Positions 1 through 6,992 of a DNA stretch of 64,000 nucleotides are shown piece after piece (the first letter of the stretch is position 1; the number at the start of each line of letters is the position of its first letter). The notes under the pieces were generated by a model. It saw nothing but the letters and a program-made list of their open reading frames with translations, did not search any database and was not told the DNA's origin. Source of the DNA: VMGX01 sp041658885. Lineage in GTDB: Bacteria > Patescibacteriota > Minisyncoccia > Phycocordibacterales > 21-14-all-36-13. A program made the position numbers and the translations under genes. The DNA is taken from positions 128,250-192,249 of the forward strand of contig JBAZZJ010000001.1 of NCBI GenBank assembly GCA_041658885.1. Direction: 5' to 3'.

Positions 1-32
1 TACTATTTATCTGAATAAAAATCGGAGAATAT

Positions 33-227
33 ATGCCAGTTCTTTCAAGAAGGAGAACAAGGAGTAAAACTTTGTTGGATTTATTAAAAGAAGAAGAAAT
101 AAATGAAGAAAAATTTCTTCTCCTAAAGCTCAAGGGTATGTACCCAAGGGCCAAGGGATTTTGCACGGATCCAAATTGCAGAACTCCAATTTACAGTGAG
201 GACGCTGAATGTCCAAACTGCAAATAA
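33..227 (+). CDS. small zinc-ribbon-like protein, 64 aa
   Basis: Unknown protein. The N-terminus is basic (RRRTRSK), followed by a Leu/Glu/Lys-rich helix and a C-terminal cysteine pattern at residues 44, 49, 60 and 63 (CTDPNC then CPNC), which could bind one zinc ion. A GGAG-like ribosome site lies just before the ATG, and a strong hairpin terminator follows at once, so it is transcribed alone or last in its unit. The upstream promoter is outside the window. It belongs to the group of short SD-led units described in the findings. The coding call is fairly safe; the function is unknown. Confidence 0.75.
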   Translation: MPVLSRRRTRSKTLLDLLKEEEINEEKFLLLKLKGMYPRAKGFCTDPNCRTPIYSEDAECPNCK

Positions 228-232
228 AAATT

Positions 233-268
233 AGCCCGAGGTTTGTGATATCAAACCGAGGGCTTTTA
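233..268 (+). terminator. Rho-independent terminator of the zinc-ribbon gene
   Basis: AGCCC and AGGTTTG pair with CAAACC and GGGCT across a six-base loop with a small internal mismatch, followed by TTTTATTTT. Confidence 0.8.
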
Positions 269-451
269 TTTTCCAAAAAATAAGAAGCGGAGCGACTATA
301 TTTTTTGAGAACCCTTTCATCAATTTTGCTTCGGTTTATTGTTTAATTCTGTATAAGTATGAGATTTATATTCTCTCGCAACGCAGAGCTGGAATAAGCC
401 GAGCGTAGCGAGTGCGTTGCCACAGGAATATTGTTCAAAATTGATGTGGGG
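266..451. repeat. terminator-linked 45-bp module plus 140-bp TIR element (copy 1)
   Basis: This fills the gap between the first two genes. A module at 266-311 containing GCGACTATATTTTTTGAGAA follows the terminator. Then comes a 140-bp element (312-451) whose ends are inverted repeats built on ATCAATTTTG and CAAAATTGAT, ending in GGGG. The same pair lies in reverse orientation at 35674-35861, again next to a small gene's terminator. Inside is a G+C-richer hairpin around GAGCGTAGCGAGTGCG. No coding capacity is seen. Confidence 0.85.
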
Positions 452-462
452 TAGATTCTTGC

Positions 463-491
463 TTGACTTTTATAAAGATATAATATACAAT
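463..491 (+). promoter_or_regulatory. promoter of the 543 gene
   Basis: TTGACT at 463-468, a 17-base spacer and TACAAT at 486-491. Another TATAAT at 479-484 is too close to this -35 box. Confidence 0.6.
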
Positions 492-542
492 ATCTAACGA
501 ATAAGTTCATTAATTTTTTAAATTAAAAACTGGAGAGTTTAA

Positions 543-833
543 ATGACAGGAATGACAGAAATTAAAAATGATTTCACGAAATATTTTTCTAAAAATTTTA
601 ACCTCCCGATTCTTAGCCAAAATGGAGAAAAAATCCATTTTGAAGCAAAAGAACAAATTTCGTATGAAGTAATAGACGAAATAATTCAAAAATTTTTTGA
701 AGAAAATGGATATTCTCTTAAAAAAATATTATCCGGGGGATTTTTCTTTTTAAAAGGGAAGGAAAGAGTGATTGTAACAATCACGAATCTTTCAGGCAAA
801 TATCCTTTCTCTATTTTTATTTCAATTTCTTAA
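543..833 (+). CDS. hypothetical protein, 96 aa
   Basis: Unknown protein with alternating charged and aromatic segments and a C-terminal half that looks beta-rich (FFFLKGKERVIVTIT). There is no signal peptide, membrane span or known motif. CTGGAGAG lies about nine bases before the ATG; a second ATG three codons later is an alternative start. It has its own promoter (463-491) and terminator (832-855), so it is a stand-alone unit like the other SD-led small genes in the window. Confidence 0.75.
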   Translation: MTGMTEIKNDFTKYFSKNFNLPILSQNGEKIHFEAKEQISYEVIDEIIQKFFEENGYSLKKILSGGFFFLKGKERVIVTITNLSGKYPFSIFISIS

Positions 834-855
834 CCCACTTAATGTGGGTTTTTTA
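832..855 (+). terminator. terminator after the 543 gene
   Basis: AACCCAC, loop TTAAT, GTGGGTT, then TTTTAT. The stem begins inside the stop codon. Confidence 0.85.
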
Positions 856-886
856 TTTTATATTTGAAACAAAAAAATATTGTGGA

Positions 887-913
887 TCAAAAACCTCATT
901 TAGAGGTTTTTGA
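887..913. terminator. second hairpin, perfect 11-bp inverted repeat
   Basis: TCAAAAACCTC and GAGGTTTTTGA around ATTTA. It is symmetric, so it could stop transcription on either strand. It lies between the 543 gene and the smc element. Confidence 0.5.
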
Positions 914-953
914 TTTGTCGTGTTAAAATATATATGTTAGAAAATTAAACCTG

Positions 954-1077
954 TCCCGTTAGAAATAAAACGGAACTGAGAATTAAAAATAAAATAAAAA
1001 CATGTGTTTTTAAAAGAAATACAAAATTATAAGTTAACTTGTGGAAGTGTCTCTAGCACTACCAATTTTTAACGGGA
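954..1077 (+). mobile_element. 124-bp TIR element family A, copy upstream of smc
   Basis: It begins TCCCGTTAGAAAT and ends TTTTTAACGGGA; the final A is the A of the smc start codon. It contains an AAATTATAA box followed by a GTG that opens a 12-codon frame running directly into smc (residues VEVSLALPIFNG). Two further copies at 9273-9395 and 55286-55408 have the same length and the same relation to the next gene. The flanking TG on each side is the only possible target duplication. Confidence 0.85.
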
Positions 1078-3431
1078 TGTTAAAATCAATAGAATTATTA
1101 GGATTCAAATCTTTTGCGACGAAAAGCAGATTGGAGTTTAAAGCTCCAATTTCGGCTATTGTTGGACCAAACGGCTCGGGCAAATCAAATATTGCCGAGG
1201 CGTTTCGTTTTGTTTTGGGAGAACAATCAATAAAATCAATGCGTGGCAAAAAAGGTGAGGATCTTATTTTTAATGGTTCTAGAAATATAGCGAGAGCAAA
1301 TAGGGCCGGAGTAAAAATAACTCTTGATAATAGGGATAAACTTTTGAAAATTGATTACGATGAAGTAATAATAGAAAGAATTGTTCACAGAGATGGAGTC
1401 AACCAATATTTAATAAATGGAAGTAGTGTGAGATTGAGAGACATAATGGAAATATTAGCTGGAGCAAGCATAGGTTCTACTGGACATCATATAATTTCTC
1501 AAGGTGAAGCTGATAAAATTTTAAATGTTAATTCAAAAGACAGAAAATCAATGATAGAGGATGCTCTTGGTTTAAAGATTTATCACTATAAGAAAAAAGA
1601 AAGTGTAAGAAAGCTTGAAAAAACAGAACAAAATATAAAAGAAATTGAAGGATTGAGAAGAGAAATAAAACCACATATAAAATTTTTAGAGAAACAAGTT
1701 AAAAAAGTAGAAAAAACACAGGACTTAAAAAATAAACTCTCTGAAATATATAAAGAATATTTAAAGAGAGAAAGAATTTATTTAGATAACGAAAAAGAAA
1801 TATTAAAAAGAGAAAAAACAAAGCCACAGAAAGAATATGATGAATTAAACAATGAACTAAAAGAATTAGAGAAAAATTTCACCCTGTTAAATCCTGCGAA
1901 GCAGGAATTTCGTCAAGGACGAAATTATTTAACGGGGCAAGCAAAAAAGAAAGAAGAAAATACAAATGCGAAGGAGTTGATAGAAATAAAAAATTCTTTA
2001 GACAGAACACAAAAAGATAAAAATAGGTTTGAAAGAGAAATGGGTAGAATAGAAGGAGAAATGTCCTTTAATGAGAAGAGTTTAGTTAGAACTAAAGATT
2101 TAGAAGATAAAAACGATTTTATAAAAATCCCAACAATTCATTTGGAAGAGTTTTCTAATATCATGGAACAATATTTCTCTGAGAGTGAAAAAGAGACAGA
2201 AATTTCAAAACTTAAAAGTATTATTGGGAAAATAAAAGCCTCTATAAAAGATTTAGTTTTAATTTACAAAAAAGAAGATTCTGAAAATAAGGAAACACAA
2301 GAAAATATAAAAAAAGAAATAGAAAGATTAAAAAAAGAAAGAAATATTTTAGATGAACAAATAGATAATTTAAAGAAAGAAGAGACAACTCTTGTAGAAA
2401 AATATAGTTCTTTACAAAAAAAGATAGATTTAGAAAAAGATACACATATAGAAACAGAAAAAAGAATTTTTCAAGTGATGGCAAAAATTAGTGAAATAAA
2501 AATTCAATTAAATATTTTTGAATCAAAAGAAAACAAATTATTTTCAGATGAATCAAATTTTAAAAACGAATTTTCAGAATCTCTGATTTTGGTTGGGGAA
2601 GAAATGTCGTCCTTTTTTAGATATACGGTTAAAAACTCCGATGGGTCAGATATCTCAGTACGAGAAATAATAAATGAGGATAGAACAAAACAAGAAGAAA
2701 GAAAAAAAGAAATAGAAAAAATAAAAATAAGGCTTGAAGACGCTGGAATTGGTTCTTCAGATGAAATTGTAAAAGAATATCAAGAAATAAAAGAAAGAGA
2801 TGATTTTTTGGAGAGAGAAATTGAAGATTTAAAAAAATCGAAAGAATCAATAAGTATTTTAGTTAAAGAGTTAGAAGAAAAATTAGACATAGAATTTAAA
2901 GACGGAATAAAAAAAATAAATCAACAATTTAATAATTTCTTCATCTTAATGTTTGGGGGAGGAACTGCATCAATAATTGTTGTAAAAAATATTAAAAAGA
3001 AGATTGAAAAAGAGGAATTAGAGACAGGGGATTTAGAGGAAATAGGTGAAGGTATTATTGAAGAAGAAATAGTTGAGGAAGGAATTGATATAAATTTGTC
3101 ATTGCCACACAAAAAAATAAGAGGTTTAGAAATGTTATCTGGTGGAGAAAGGGCTCTTACTTCAATAGCTTTAACATTCGCGATATCTCAAATTAAACCA
3201 CCACCTTTCATAGTTTTAGACGAAACAGATGCTGCACTAGATGAATCAAATTCAAAAAAATATGGAAATATAATTGAAGATTTATCAAAATATTCACAAC
3301 TTATTCTTATCACACACAACAGAGAAACAATGTCGCGTGCAGGAATTCTTTATGGAGTTACAATGAGCTCTGACGGAGTATCAAAATTATTGTCAGTTGA
3401 ATTTGAAGAAGCTGTTAAAATAGTCAAATGA
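1077..3431 (+). CDS. smc: short, apparently hinge-less SMC chromosome-segregation ATPase, 784 aa
   Basis: Structural maintenance of chromosomes ATPase, the expected partner of the ScpA and ScpB encoded at 41377-42713. The N-terminal head has GFKSF and Walker A GPNGSGKS at about residues 30-37. Long Lys/Glu-rich coiled coils follow. The C-terminal head has signature LSGGERALTS at about 687 and Walker B FIVLDETDAAL. Bacterial SMC is usually about 1150-1200 aa; here no glycine-rich hinge is visible between the coils. An in-frame palindromic repeat (1882-1937) encodes part of the first coil. I start at MLKSIELLG, as in other SMC proteins; the ORF could extend 12 codons upstream into the repeat. 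The stop lies in a downstream hairpin. Confidence 0.93.
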   Translation: MLKSIELLGFKSFATKSRLEFKAPISAIVGPNGSGKSNIAEAFRFVLGEQSIKSMRGKKGEDLIFNGSRNIARANRAGVKITLDNRDKLLKIDYDEVIIERIVHRDGVNQYLINGSSVRLRDIMEILAGASIGSTGHHIISQGEADKILNVNSKDRKSMIEDALGLKIYHYKKKESVRKLEKTEQNIKEIEGLRREIKPHIKFLEKQVKKVEKTQDLKNKLSEIYKEYLKRERIYLDNEKEILKREKTKPQKEYDELNNELKELEKNFTLLNPAKQEFRQGRNYLTGQAKKKEENTNAKELIEIKNSLDRTQKDKNRFEREMGRIEGEMSFNEKSLVRTKDLEDKNDFIKIPTIHLEEFSNIMEQYFSESEKETEISKLKSIIGKIKASIKDLVLIYKKEDSENKETQENIKKEIERLKKERNILDEQIDNLKKEETTLVEKYSSLQKKIDLEKDTHIETEKRIFQVMAKISEIKIQLNIFESKENKLFSDESNFKNEFSESLILVGEEMSSFFRYTVKNSDGSDISVREIINEDRTKQEERKKEIEKIKIRLEDAGIGSSDEIVKEYQEIKERDDFLEREIEDLKKSKESISILVKELEEKLDIEFKDGIKKINQQFNNFFILMFGGGTASIIVVKNIKKKIEKEELETGDLEEIGEGIIEEEIVEEGIDINLSLPHKKIRGLEMLSGGERALTSIALTFAISQIKPPPFIVLDETDAALDESNSKKYGNIIEDLSKYSQLILITHNRETMSRAGILYGVTMSSDGVSKLLSVEFEEAVKIVK
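1882..1937 (+). repeat. in-frame palindromic repeat inside smc
   Basis: CCCTGTTAAAT on the left and ATTTAACGGGG on the right flank two small hairpins (CCTGCGAAGCAGG and TTCGTCAAGGACGAA). It encodes LLNPAKQEFRQGRNYLTG within the coiled coil. Near-identical repeat sequence occurs between genes at 10937-10986 and 11686-11745. Confidence 0.85.
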
Positions 3432-3470
3432 AAAAGCTTCAGTGGAACTTTTTCATCTATAATTAATTTA
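3429..3470 (+). repeat. post-stop hairpin family, smc copy
   Basis: The TGA stop of smc begins a hairpin, TGAAAAAG with CTTTTTCA, followed by the tail TCTATAATTAATTT. The same design follows trmD, rpsM, rpsK, rpsI and murG. Confidence 0.75.
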
Positions 3471-3487
3471 AGTTATGATATAATTCA

Positions 3488-3545
3488 CCCCGCGGAATAA
3501 AAATCTTTAGATTTTATAATGCTAAAGTATTATGCTTCACAGAGT
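3488..3545. repeat. CCCC-bounded hairpin element upstream of the LOG gene
   Basis: Related, in opposite orientation, to 11001-11057 and 36323-36379. Shared blocks are GGAATAAAAATC and TTTAGATTTTATAATGC. It ends CACAGAGTAAA a few bases before the gene start, so it may carry that gene's 5' leader. Confidence 0.75.
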
Positions 3546-3552
3546 AAAAAAC

Positions 3553-4266
3553 ATGTCAGAAGAAGAAAAAAAACAAATTAATATTCCAGAAAAACATCTA
3601 AACATAAAACCTCTCACAATTGAGGAGGTTGATGAAGATTTGAGGAAGAGAATGTCTAGAATAAATCAAGAATTTCTTGATGGTTTAAAATTTTTAAGTC
3701 ATCATTCAAAATCCGTGACATTTTTTGGGTCAACCAGATTTAGTGAAGATAATTTTTATTATAAAAAATCAGAATCGATAGCGGGCAAACTTTCAAGGAG
3801 AGGTTATGACATAATAACCGGTGGTGGTCCAAGTATTATGGAGGCTGCGAATAAAGGTGCTTTTGTTGGCGGTGGGGAGGGTCGTTCAATAGGTCTAAAC
3901 ATTGAATTGCCAAATGAACAAGCTGTGAATCCTTTTGTTGAAGAGGGAATGAGTTTTTATTATTTCTTTAGTAGAAAATTTATACTCACTTTTTCATCTG
4001 AGGCATTTATATTTTTCCCGGGTGGTTACGGAACGCTTGATGAACTCTTTGAATTATTGACATTGTTTCAAACAAAAAAACTTGTGAGAGCGCCTATAAT
4101 CCTTTTTGGTAATGAATATTGGAATGAAATTGATAAATTGATAAATAATTTATTGTATAAAAAATTTAAAACAATAGACGAAGAAGATATGGAGTTGTAT
4201 ATAATTACTGATAGTGAAGAAGAAATAATAAAGATAGTAGAGAGTTCTCCTATGAGAGAGGGGTAA
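3553..4266 (+). CDS. LOG-family (TIGR00730-type) Rossmann-fold protein
   Basis: Member of the lysine-decarboxylase-like / LOG family, whose best-known members release cytokinin bases from nucleoside monophosphates; in bacteria the true substrate is often unknown. The Rossmann core has GGGPSIMEAANKGA and the hallmark PGGYGTLDELFE, both intact. An N-terminal extension of about 50 residues rich in Lys/Glu precedes the core. I prefer ATG at 3553 (MSEEEKKQ); an in-frame ATG at 3532 would start inside the upstream repeat. A convergent terminator at 4321-4345 separates it from the next gene. Confidence 0.85.
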   Translation: MSEEEKKQINIPEKHLNIKPLTIEEVDEDLRKRMSRINQEFLDGLKFLSHHSKSVTFFGSTRFSEDNFYYKKSESIAGKLSRRGYDIITGGGPSIMEAANKGAFVGGGEGRSIGLNIELPNEQAVNPFVEEGMSFYYFFSRKFILTFSSEAFIFFPGGYGTLDELFELLTLFQTKKLVRAPIILFGNEYWNEIDKLINNLLYKKFKTIDEEDMELYIITDSEEEIIKIVESSPMREG

Positions 4267-4320
4267 AATGTAAGAAAACAAAAAAGCAACAAAGCAAAAA
4301 AACAAAACAAAACAAAAATA

Positions 4321-4345
4321 AAAGTGGCCGTTTAGGCCACTTTTT
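4321..4345. terminator. bidirectional terminator
   Basis: AAAGTGGCC, GTTTA, GGCCACTTT with T runs on both strands. It serves the LOG gene (+) and the 4352 gene (-). Confidence 0.85.
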
Positions 4346-4351
4346 GAATAT

Positions 4352-4750
4352 TCATTTTTCAGATTTTTTCATACACTGATTTATAAATAAATCAGTAATG
4401 AAATAATTCTTTTCAACTCTGACAATATACAACGGAGCTACTCTAACTTGGTAGTCGTCATAAAATTTTCCGTGGAGACCGTAGAGTAATTCTAATCTCT
4501 TTGTTTTTTCTTTACCTAGGAATTCTCTTAGGTCGCTTATTTTAAATGAAACCCAACGGCTTTGCTTTTGAAAAAATTTTATTAGATTTCCAGCCGCTTC
4601 TTCCGTCTCACATTTTCCAAAATGGCCAGCATATTTTCCATCGCTTATTGGTATGTTTGTTGGACGGATTTCATATAAATTTACATTGTTTTTTGTTTTG
4701 TCAGTAAGGACTATAGATCCTTCCCATATTATTACTGGTCTATCTTTCAT
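4352..4750 (-). CDS. hypothetical protein, 132 aa
   Basis: Unknown soluble protein with mixed alpha/beta character and several aromatic and basic residues (SRWVSF, YDDYQVRVAPLYIVRV). No known catalytic motif is seen. The start is fixed by CTGGAG about nine bases upstream of the ATG. It lies alone on the minus strand between two plus-strand housekeeping units, with its own terminator and a weak promoter match upstream, so it fits the SD-led small-unit class. Confidence 0.75.
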   Translation of the reverse strand: MKDRPVIIWEGSIVLTDKTKNNVNLYEIRPTNIPISDGKYAGHFGKCETEEAAGNLIKFFQKQSRWVSFKISDLREFLGKEKTKRLELLYGLHGKFYDDYQVRVAPLYIVRVEKNYFITDLFINQCMKKSEK

Positions 4751-4800
4751 TTTTTACTCCAGAATTGTTTTTTGATATTTAATTAACTAAATCTGATTTT

Positions 4801-4829
4801 AGACTACGCTCCACACCTAAAAAAGTCAA
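4801..4829 (-). promoter_or_regulatory. possible promoter of the 4352 gene
   Basis: Minus-strand TTGACT, 17 bases, TAGTCT. The -10 box is weak. Confidence 0.3.
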
Positions 4830-4872
4830 GTTTGACGAGAAAGATGGTTTTTGTTAGTATAACTGCTACAAA

Positions 4873-5271
4873 ATGTTAAAGATTAGATTAAAAAGAGTTG
4901 GGAGAAAACATGACCCGTCATACAGAATTGTTGTGACGGAAGATTTTCGTGGGCCTAAGAGTGGTAAATATATAGAAAACATAGGTTCATATGACCCAAG
5001 AAAAGATATTAAGAAAATAGATGCTGACAGAGTAAAACATTGGATTTCAAAAGGAGTTCAAATTTCTGATACGGTTCACAACATATTGGTTTCTGAAAAG
5101 ATTATTGAAGGAAAAAAGAAGGATGTATCTTCAAAGAAAAAAGGTAAAAAAGCTTTAGAAAGAGATAGTAAAAAAGAAAAACCTGTAGAACCACAAGAAA
5201 AAATAGAATCTAAAGAAGAGGTTCAAACAGAAGTCTCAGCAGAAACTCCCGTAGAGGTTCCAAAAGAATAA
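4873..5271 (+). CDS. rpsP: small ribosomal subunit protein bS16
   Basis: 30S subunit protein. Residues 1-80 match bS16 (MLKIRLKRVGRKHDPSYRIVV, then GSYDPRKD and the RVKHWISKG helix). The last 50 residues are a Lys/Glu/Val-rich low-complexity tail longer than in model bacteria. There is no Shine-Dalgarno sequence; a TATAAC box lies nine bases before the ATG, so the message has almost no leader. A perfect 14-bp hairpin terminator follows. Downstream khpA and trmD repeat the usual rpsP neighbourhood. Confidence 0.95.
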   Translation: MLKIRLKRVGRKHDPSYRIVVTEDFRGPKSGKYIENIGSYDPRKDIKKIDADRVKHWISKGVQISDTVHNILVSEKIIEGKKKDVSSKKKGKKALERDSKKEKPVEPQEKIESKEEVQTEVSAETPVEVPKE

Positions 5272-5281
5272 TTAAACTAAA

Positions 5282-5319
5282 AATCCCGCCCTTTCGTAAA
5301 AGAAAGGGCGGGATTGTTT
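5282..5319 (+). terminator. terminator after rpsP
   Basis: AATCCCGCCCTTTC, GTAAAA, GAAAGGGCGGGATT, then GTTTTT. A perfect 14-bp stem. Confidence 0.9.
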
Positions 5320-5433
5320 TTGTATAAAATTAGTGTATAATTCTTTTAGACAGCAAGAATAGGTCGCGCTGTTTTCTTCTCAATCTGAAAAGAAAGAGAG
5401 ATAAAAGATTAATAGCTATTTGATAAAGGTAAA

Positions 5434-5757
5434 ATGGAACAAGATAAAGATTTTTTAGAGTATGTTATTAAGGCATTAGTTGATCATCCTAAAGATGTCA
5501 AAATTGATAGGGTAGTTGATGAGATGGGCGTACTTATTACTTTGGATGTAAATCCAGAAGACATGGGTAAGATTATCGGTAGAAACGGTAATACAGCCAA
5601 ATCAATTAGAACATTGCTTAGAGTTGTTGGTATGAAAAATCACGCAAGAGTGAATTTGAAAATCAACGAACCTAAAGATGGTACACGAAGACCACCAATG
5701 AGAACAAGTTCAGCTTCAGAGGAAGTTGATAGAGCAATGGAAGATTTGAAAGCGTAA
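5434..5757 (+). CDS. khpA: KH-domain RNA-binding protein
   Basis: KhpA-type single KH domain protein that binds RNA and is typically encoded between rpsP and trmD, as here. The KH signature IIGRNGNTAKSIR (GxxG loop) lies at about residues 48-60. A 25-residue Arg/Ser/Glu tail makes it longer than the usual 75-80 aa. A TATAAT box lies about 100 bases upstream. It ends in its own hairpin terminator. Confidence 0.92.
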   Translation: MEQDKDFLEYVIKALVDHPKDVKIDRVVDEMGVLITLDVNPEDMGKIIGRNGNTAKSIRTLLRVVGMKNHARVNLKINEPKDGTRRPPMRTSSASEEVDRAMEDLKA

Positions 5758-5781
5758 TCTTTTAAACAATAGATTTAAAGA

Positions 5782-5818
5782 GAAAACCGTGGTATTTTAA
5801 TACCGCGGTTTTCGTTTT
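5782..5818 (+). terminator. terminator after khpA
   Basis: GAAAACCGTGGTA and TACCGCGGTTTTC form a 13-bp stem with one wobble pair, followed by GTTTTTA. Confidence 0.85.
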
Positions 5819-5832
5819 TAACTTAAATTAAA

Positions 5833-6492
5833 ATGTTAAATTTTCATATAGTAAGTATATTTCCGGAAATTTTGAGTTCATATTCAAATGAATCAATACT
5901 TAAACGTGCTCAAAAAAGTAAAAAAATAAAAATAAATATATATAATCCTAGAGATTTTTCAAAAGATAAACATAAAAAGGTTGATGATAAACCATATGGC
6001 GGAGGCCCAGGAATGGTTATGCAAATTGAACCAATAGTTTTAGCGGTTAAAAAAATTTTAGGAAAGTTAAAAAACAATAAAAATACAAAAACAATAATTT
6101 TTTCTCCAAGTGGTAAAAAATTTACAAACATTGAAGCAAAAAAACTTTCAAAATATAAAAATCTGATTTTGATTTGTGGTCGTTATGAAGGAATAGACAC
6201 TAGAGTTAAAAAAATTCTGAAGGCTGATTTAGTTTCAATAGGTGATTACATTCTTACAGGAGGAGAGATCCCGGCCATGATTGTACTTGATTCAGTTTCA
6301 AGACAGATAAGTGGGGTTCTAGGAAATGAAAATTCAATAGAAGAAAAAAGAATATCAAGCAGTGAAGTTTATACAAGGCCAGAGATTTTCAAATACAACG
6401 GCAAAGAGTACAAGGTCCCAGAAATTTTGTTATCTGGTAATCATAAGGAGATAGAGGAATGGAAATTAAAAAGCTCTGGGAGAGCTTTTTAA
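5833..6492 (+). CDS. trmD: tRNA (guanine-37-N1)-methyltransferase
   Basis: Methylates G37 next to the anticodon using S-adenosylmethionine. Family motifs are clear: KPYGGGPGMVM, ICGRYEGIDTRV and SIGDYILTGGE, the trefoil-knot SAM site. The length of 219 aa is a little under the usual 240. The last nine residues (KLKSSGRAF) and the TAA stop are encoded by a perfect 13-bp palindrome, so the C-terminus was rewritten by a repeat. No ribosome site is visible; the start follows the khpA terminator closely. Confidence 0.95.
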   Translation: MLNFHIVSIFPEILSSYSNESILKRAQKSKKIKINIYNPRDFSKDKHKKVDDKPYGGGPGMVMQIEPIVLAVKKILGKLKNNKNTKTIIFSPSGKKFTNIEAKKLSKYKNLILICGRYEGIDTRVKKILKADLVSIGDYILTGGEIPAMIVLDSVSRQISGVLGNENSIEEKRISSSEVYTRPEIFKYNGKEYKVPEILLSGNHKEIEEWKLKSSGRAF

Positions 6493-6530
6493 TCCACCCC
6501 AGTGAAATATCTTTTAGATTTCACGGGGTA
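6465..6530 (+). repeat. palindrome forming the trmD end, plus CCCC...GGGG hairpin
   Basis: ATTAAAAAGCTCT, GGG, AGAGCTTTTTAAT is a perfect inverted repeat containing the trmD stop codon. It is followed directly by a hairpin CCCCAGTGAAAT...ATTTCACGGGG that also occurs at 16595-16626. Confidence 0.8.
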
Positions 6531-6582
6531 AATAATTTTGTTGTTTTTTGTTAGTTCAAAAAATTCAGCTCGTAAATATCAA

Positions 6583-6693
6583 CCCCATTAGAAGTTCTTT
6601 AAGAGTAAAAACTTTAAATAGCTAAAGAAAGAGAATTCGCCTGACGGCTTTTTGTTATTGTTTAATCGAGTTTGGTTTCAGACTTCTAAGGGG
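6583..6693. mobile_element. TIR element family C, copy 1 (111 bp)
   Basis: The ends are CCCCATTAGAAGTTC and ACTTCTAAGGGG; the interior holds CGCCTGACGGCTTT. A second copy at 54052-54182 has the same ends and core. Non-coding. Confidence 0.8.
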
Positions 6694-6703
6694 ATAAATA
6701 AAA

Positions 6704-6722
6704 ATGCCCCGAAGGGGCATAA
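6704..6722 (-). terminator. terminator of the 6724 gene
   Basis: Read on the minus strand: ATGCCCC, TTC, GGGGCAT, then TTTTTAT. Confidence 0.8.
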
Positions 6723-6723
6723 A

Positions 6724-6933
6724 TTATAAACCTTTATCTCTTGATTTTCTTATCGCGAGAGAAAATAATAAAGCAAAAAGAAAATAAAAAGGATAAAATA
6801 TTGTTTTTAATAAAATATGAAAAATTATTTTTATTCTTCTACGAGAAGAATGAAAGATACCTATTAATATACAAAGAGCAACAATAATAACAGGAATATT
6901 TGATATTTCGGCAAAGTAATTCCAAAAAGTCAT
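6724..6933 (-). CDS. small membrane protein, 69 aa
   Basis: Unknown protein with two hydrophobic segments (about residues 13-28 and 43-62) separated by an Arg-rich stretch (SSRRRIK) that probably stays cytoplasmic. The ATG at 6933 is set by TTGGAGGT seven bases upstream; the open frame continues further but without a ribosome site. It has a consensus promoter overlapping the mnmA start on the other strand and its own terminator, so it is a stand-alone unit. Confidence 0.75.
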   Translation of the reverse strand: MTFWNYFAEISNIPVIIVALCILIGIFHSSRRRIKIIFHILLKTIFYPFYFLFALLFSLAIRKSRDKGL

Positions 6934-6961
6934 AGTACCTCCAAAGTTTTTTCTATAGAGC

Positions 6962-6990
6962 ATAATATACAATTTTATTAATTTTGTCAA
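6962..6990 (-). promoter_or_regulatory. promoter of the 6724 gene, divergent to mnmA
   Basis: Minus-strand TTGACA (6985-6990), 17 bases, TATTAT (6962-6967). The -35 box abuts the mnmA ATG at 6993, so the two genes may affect each other. Confidence 0.8.
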
Positions 6991-6992
6991 AT

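Noticed and set aside
3429..3431. TGA read as glycine (code 25 of some CPR lineages)
   Set aside because: TGA ends smc, grpE and dnaB exactly where the families end, and conserved genes contain no internal TGA.
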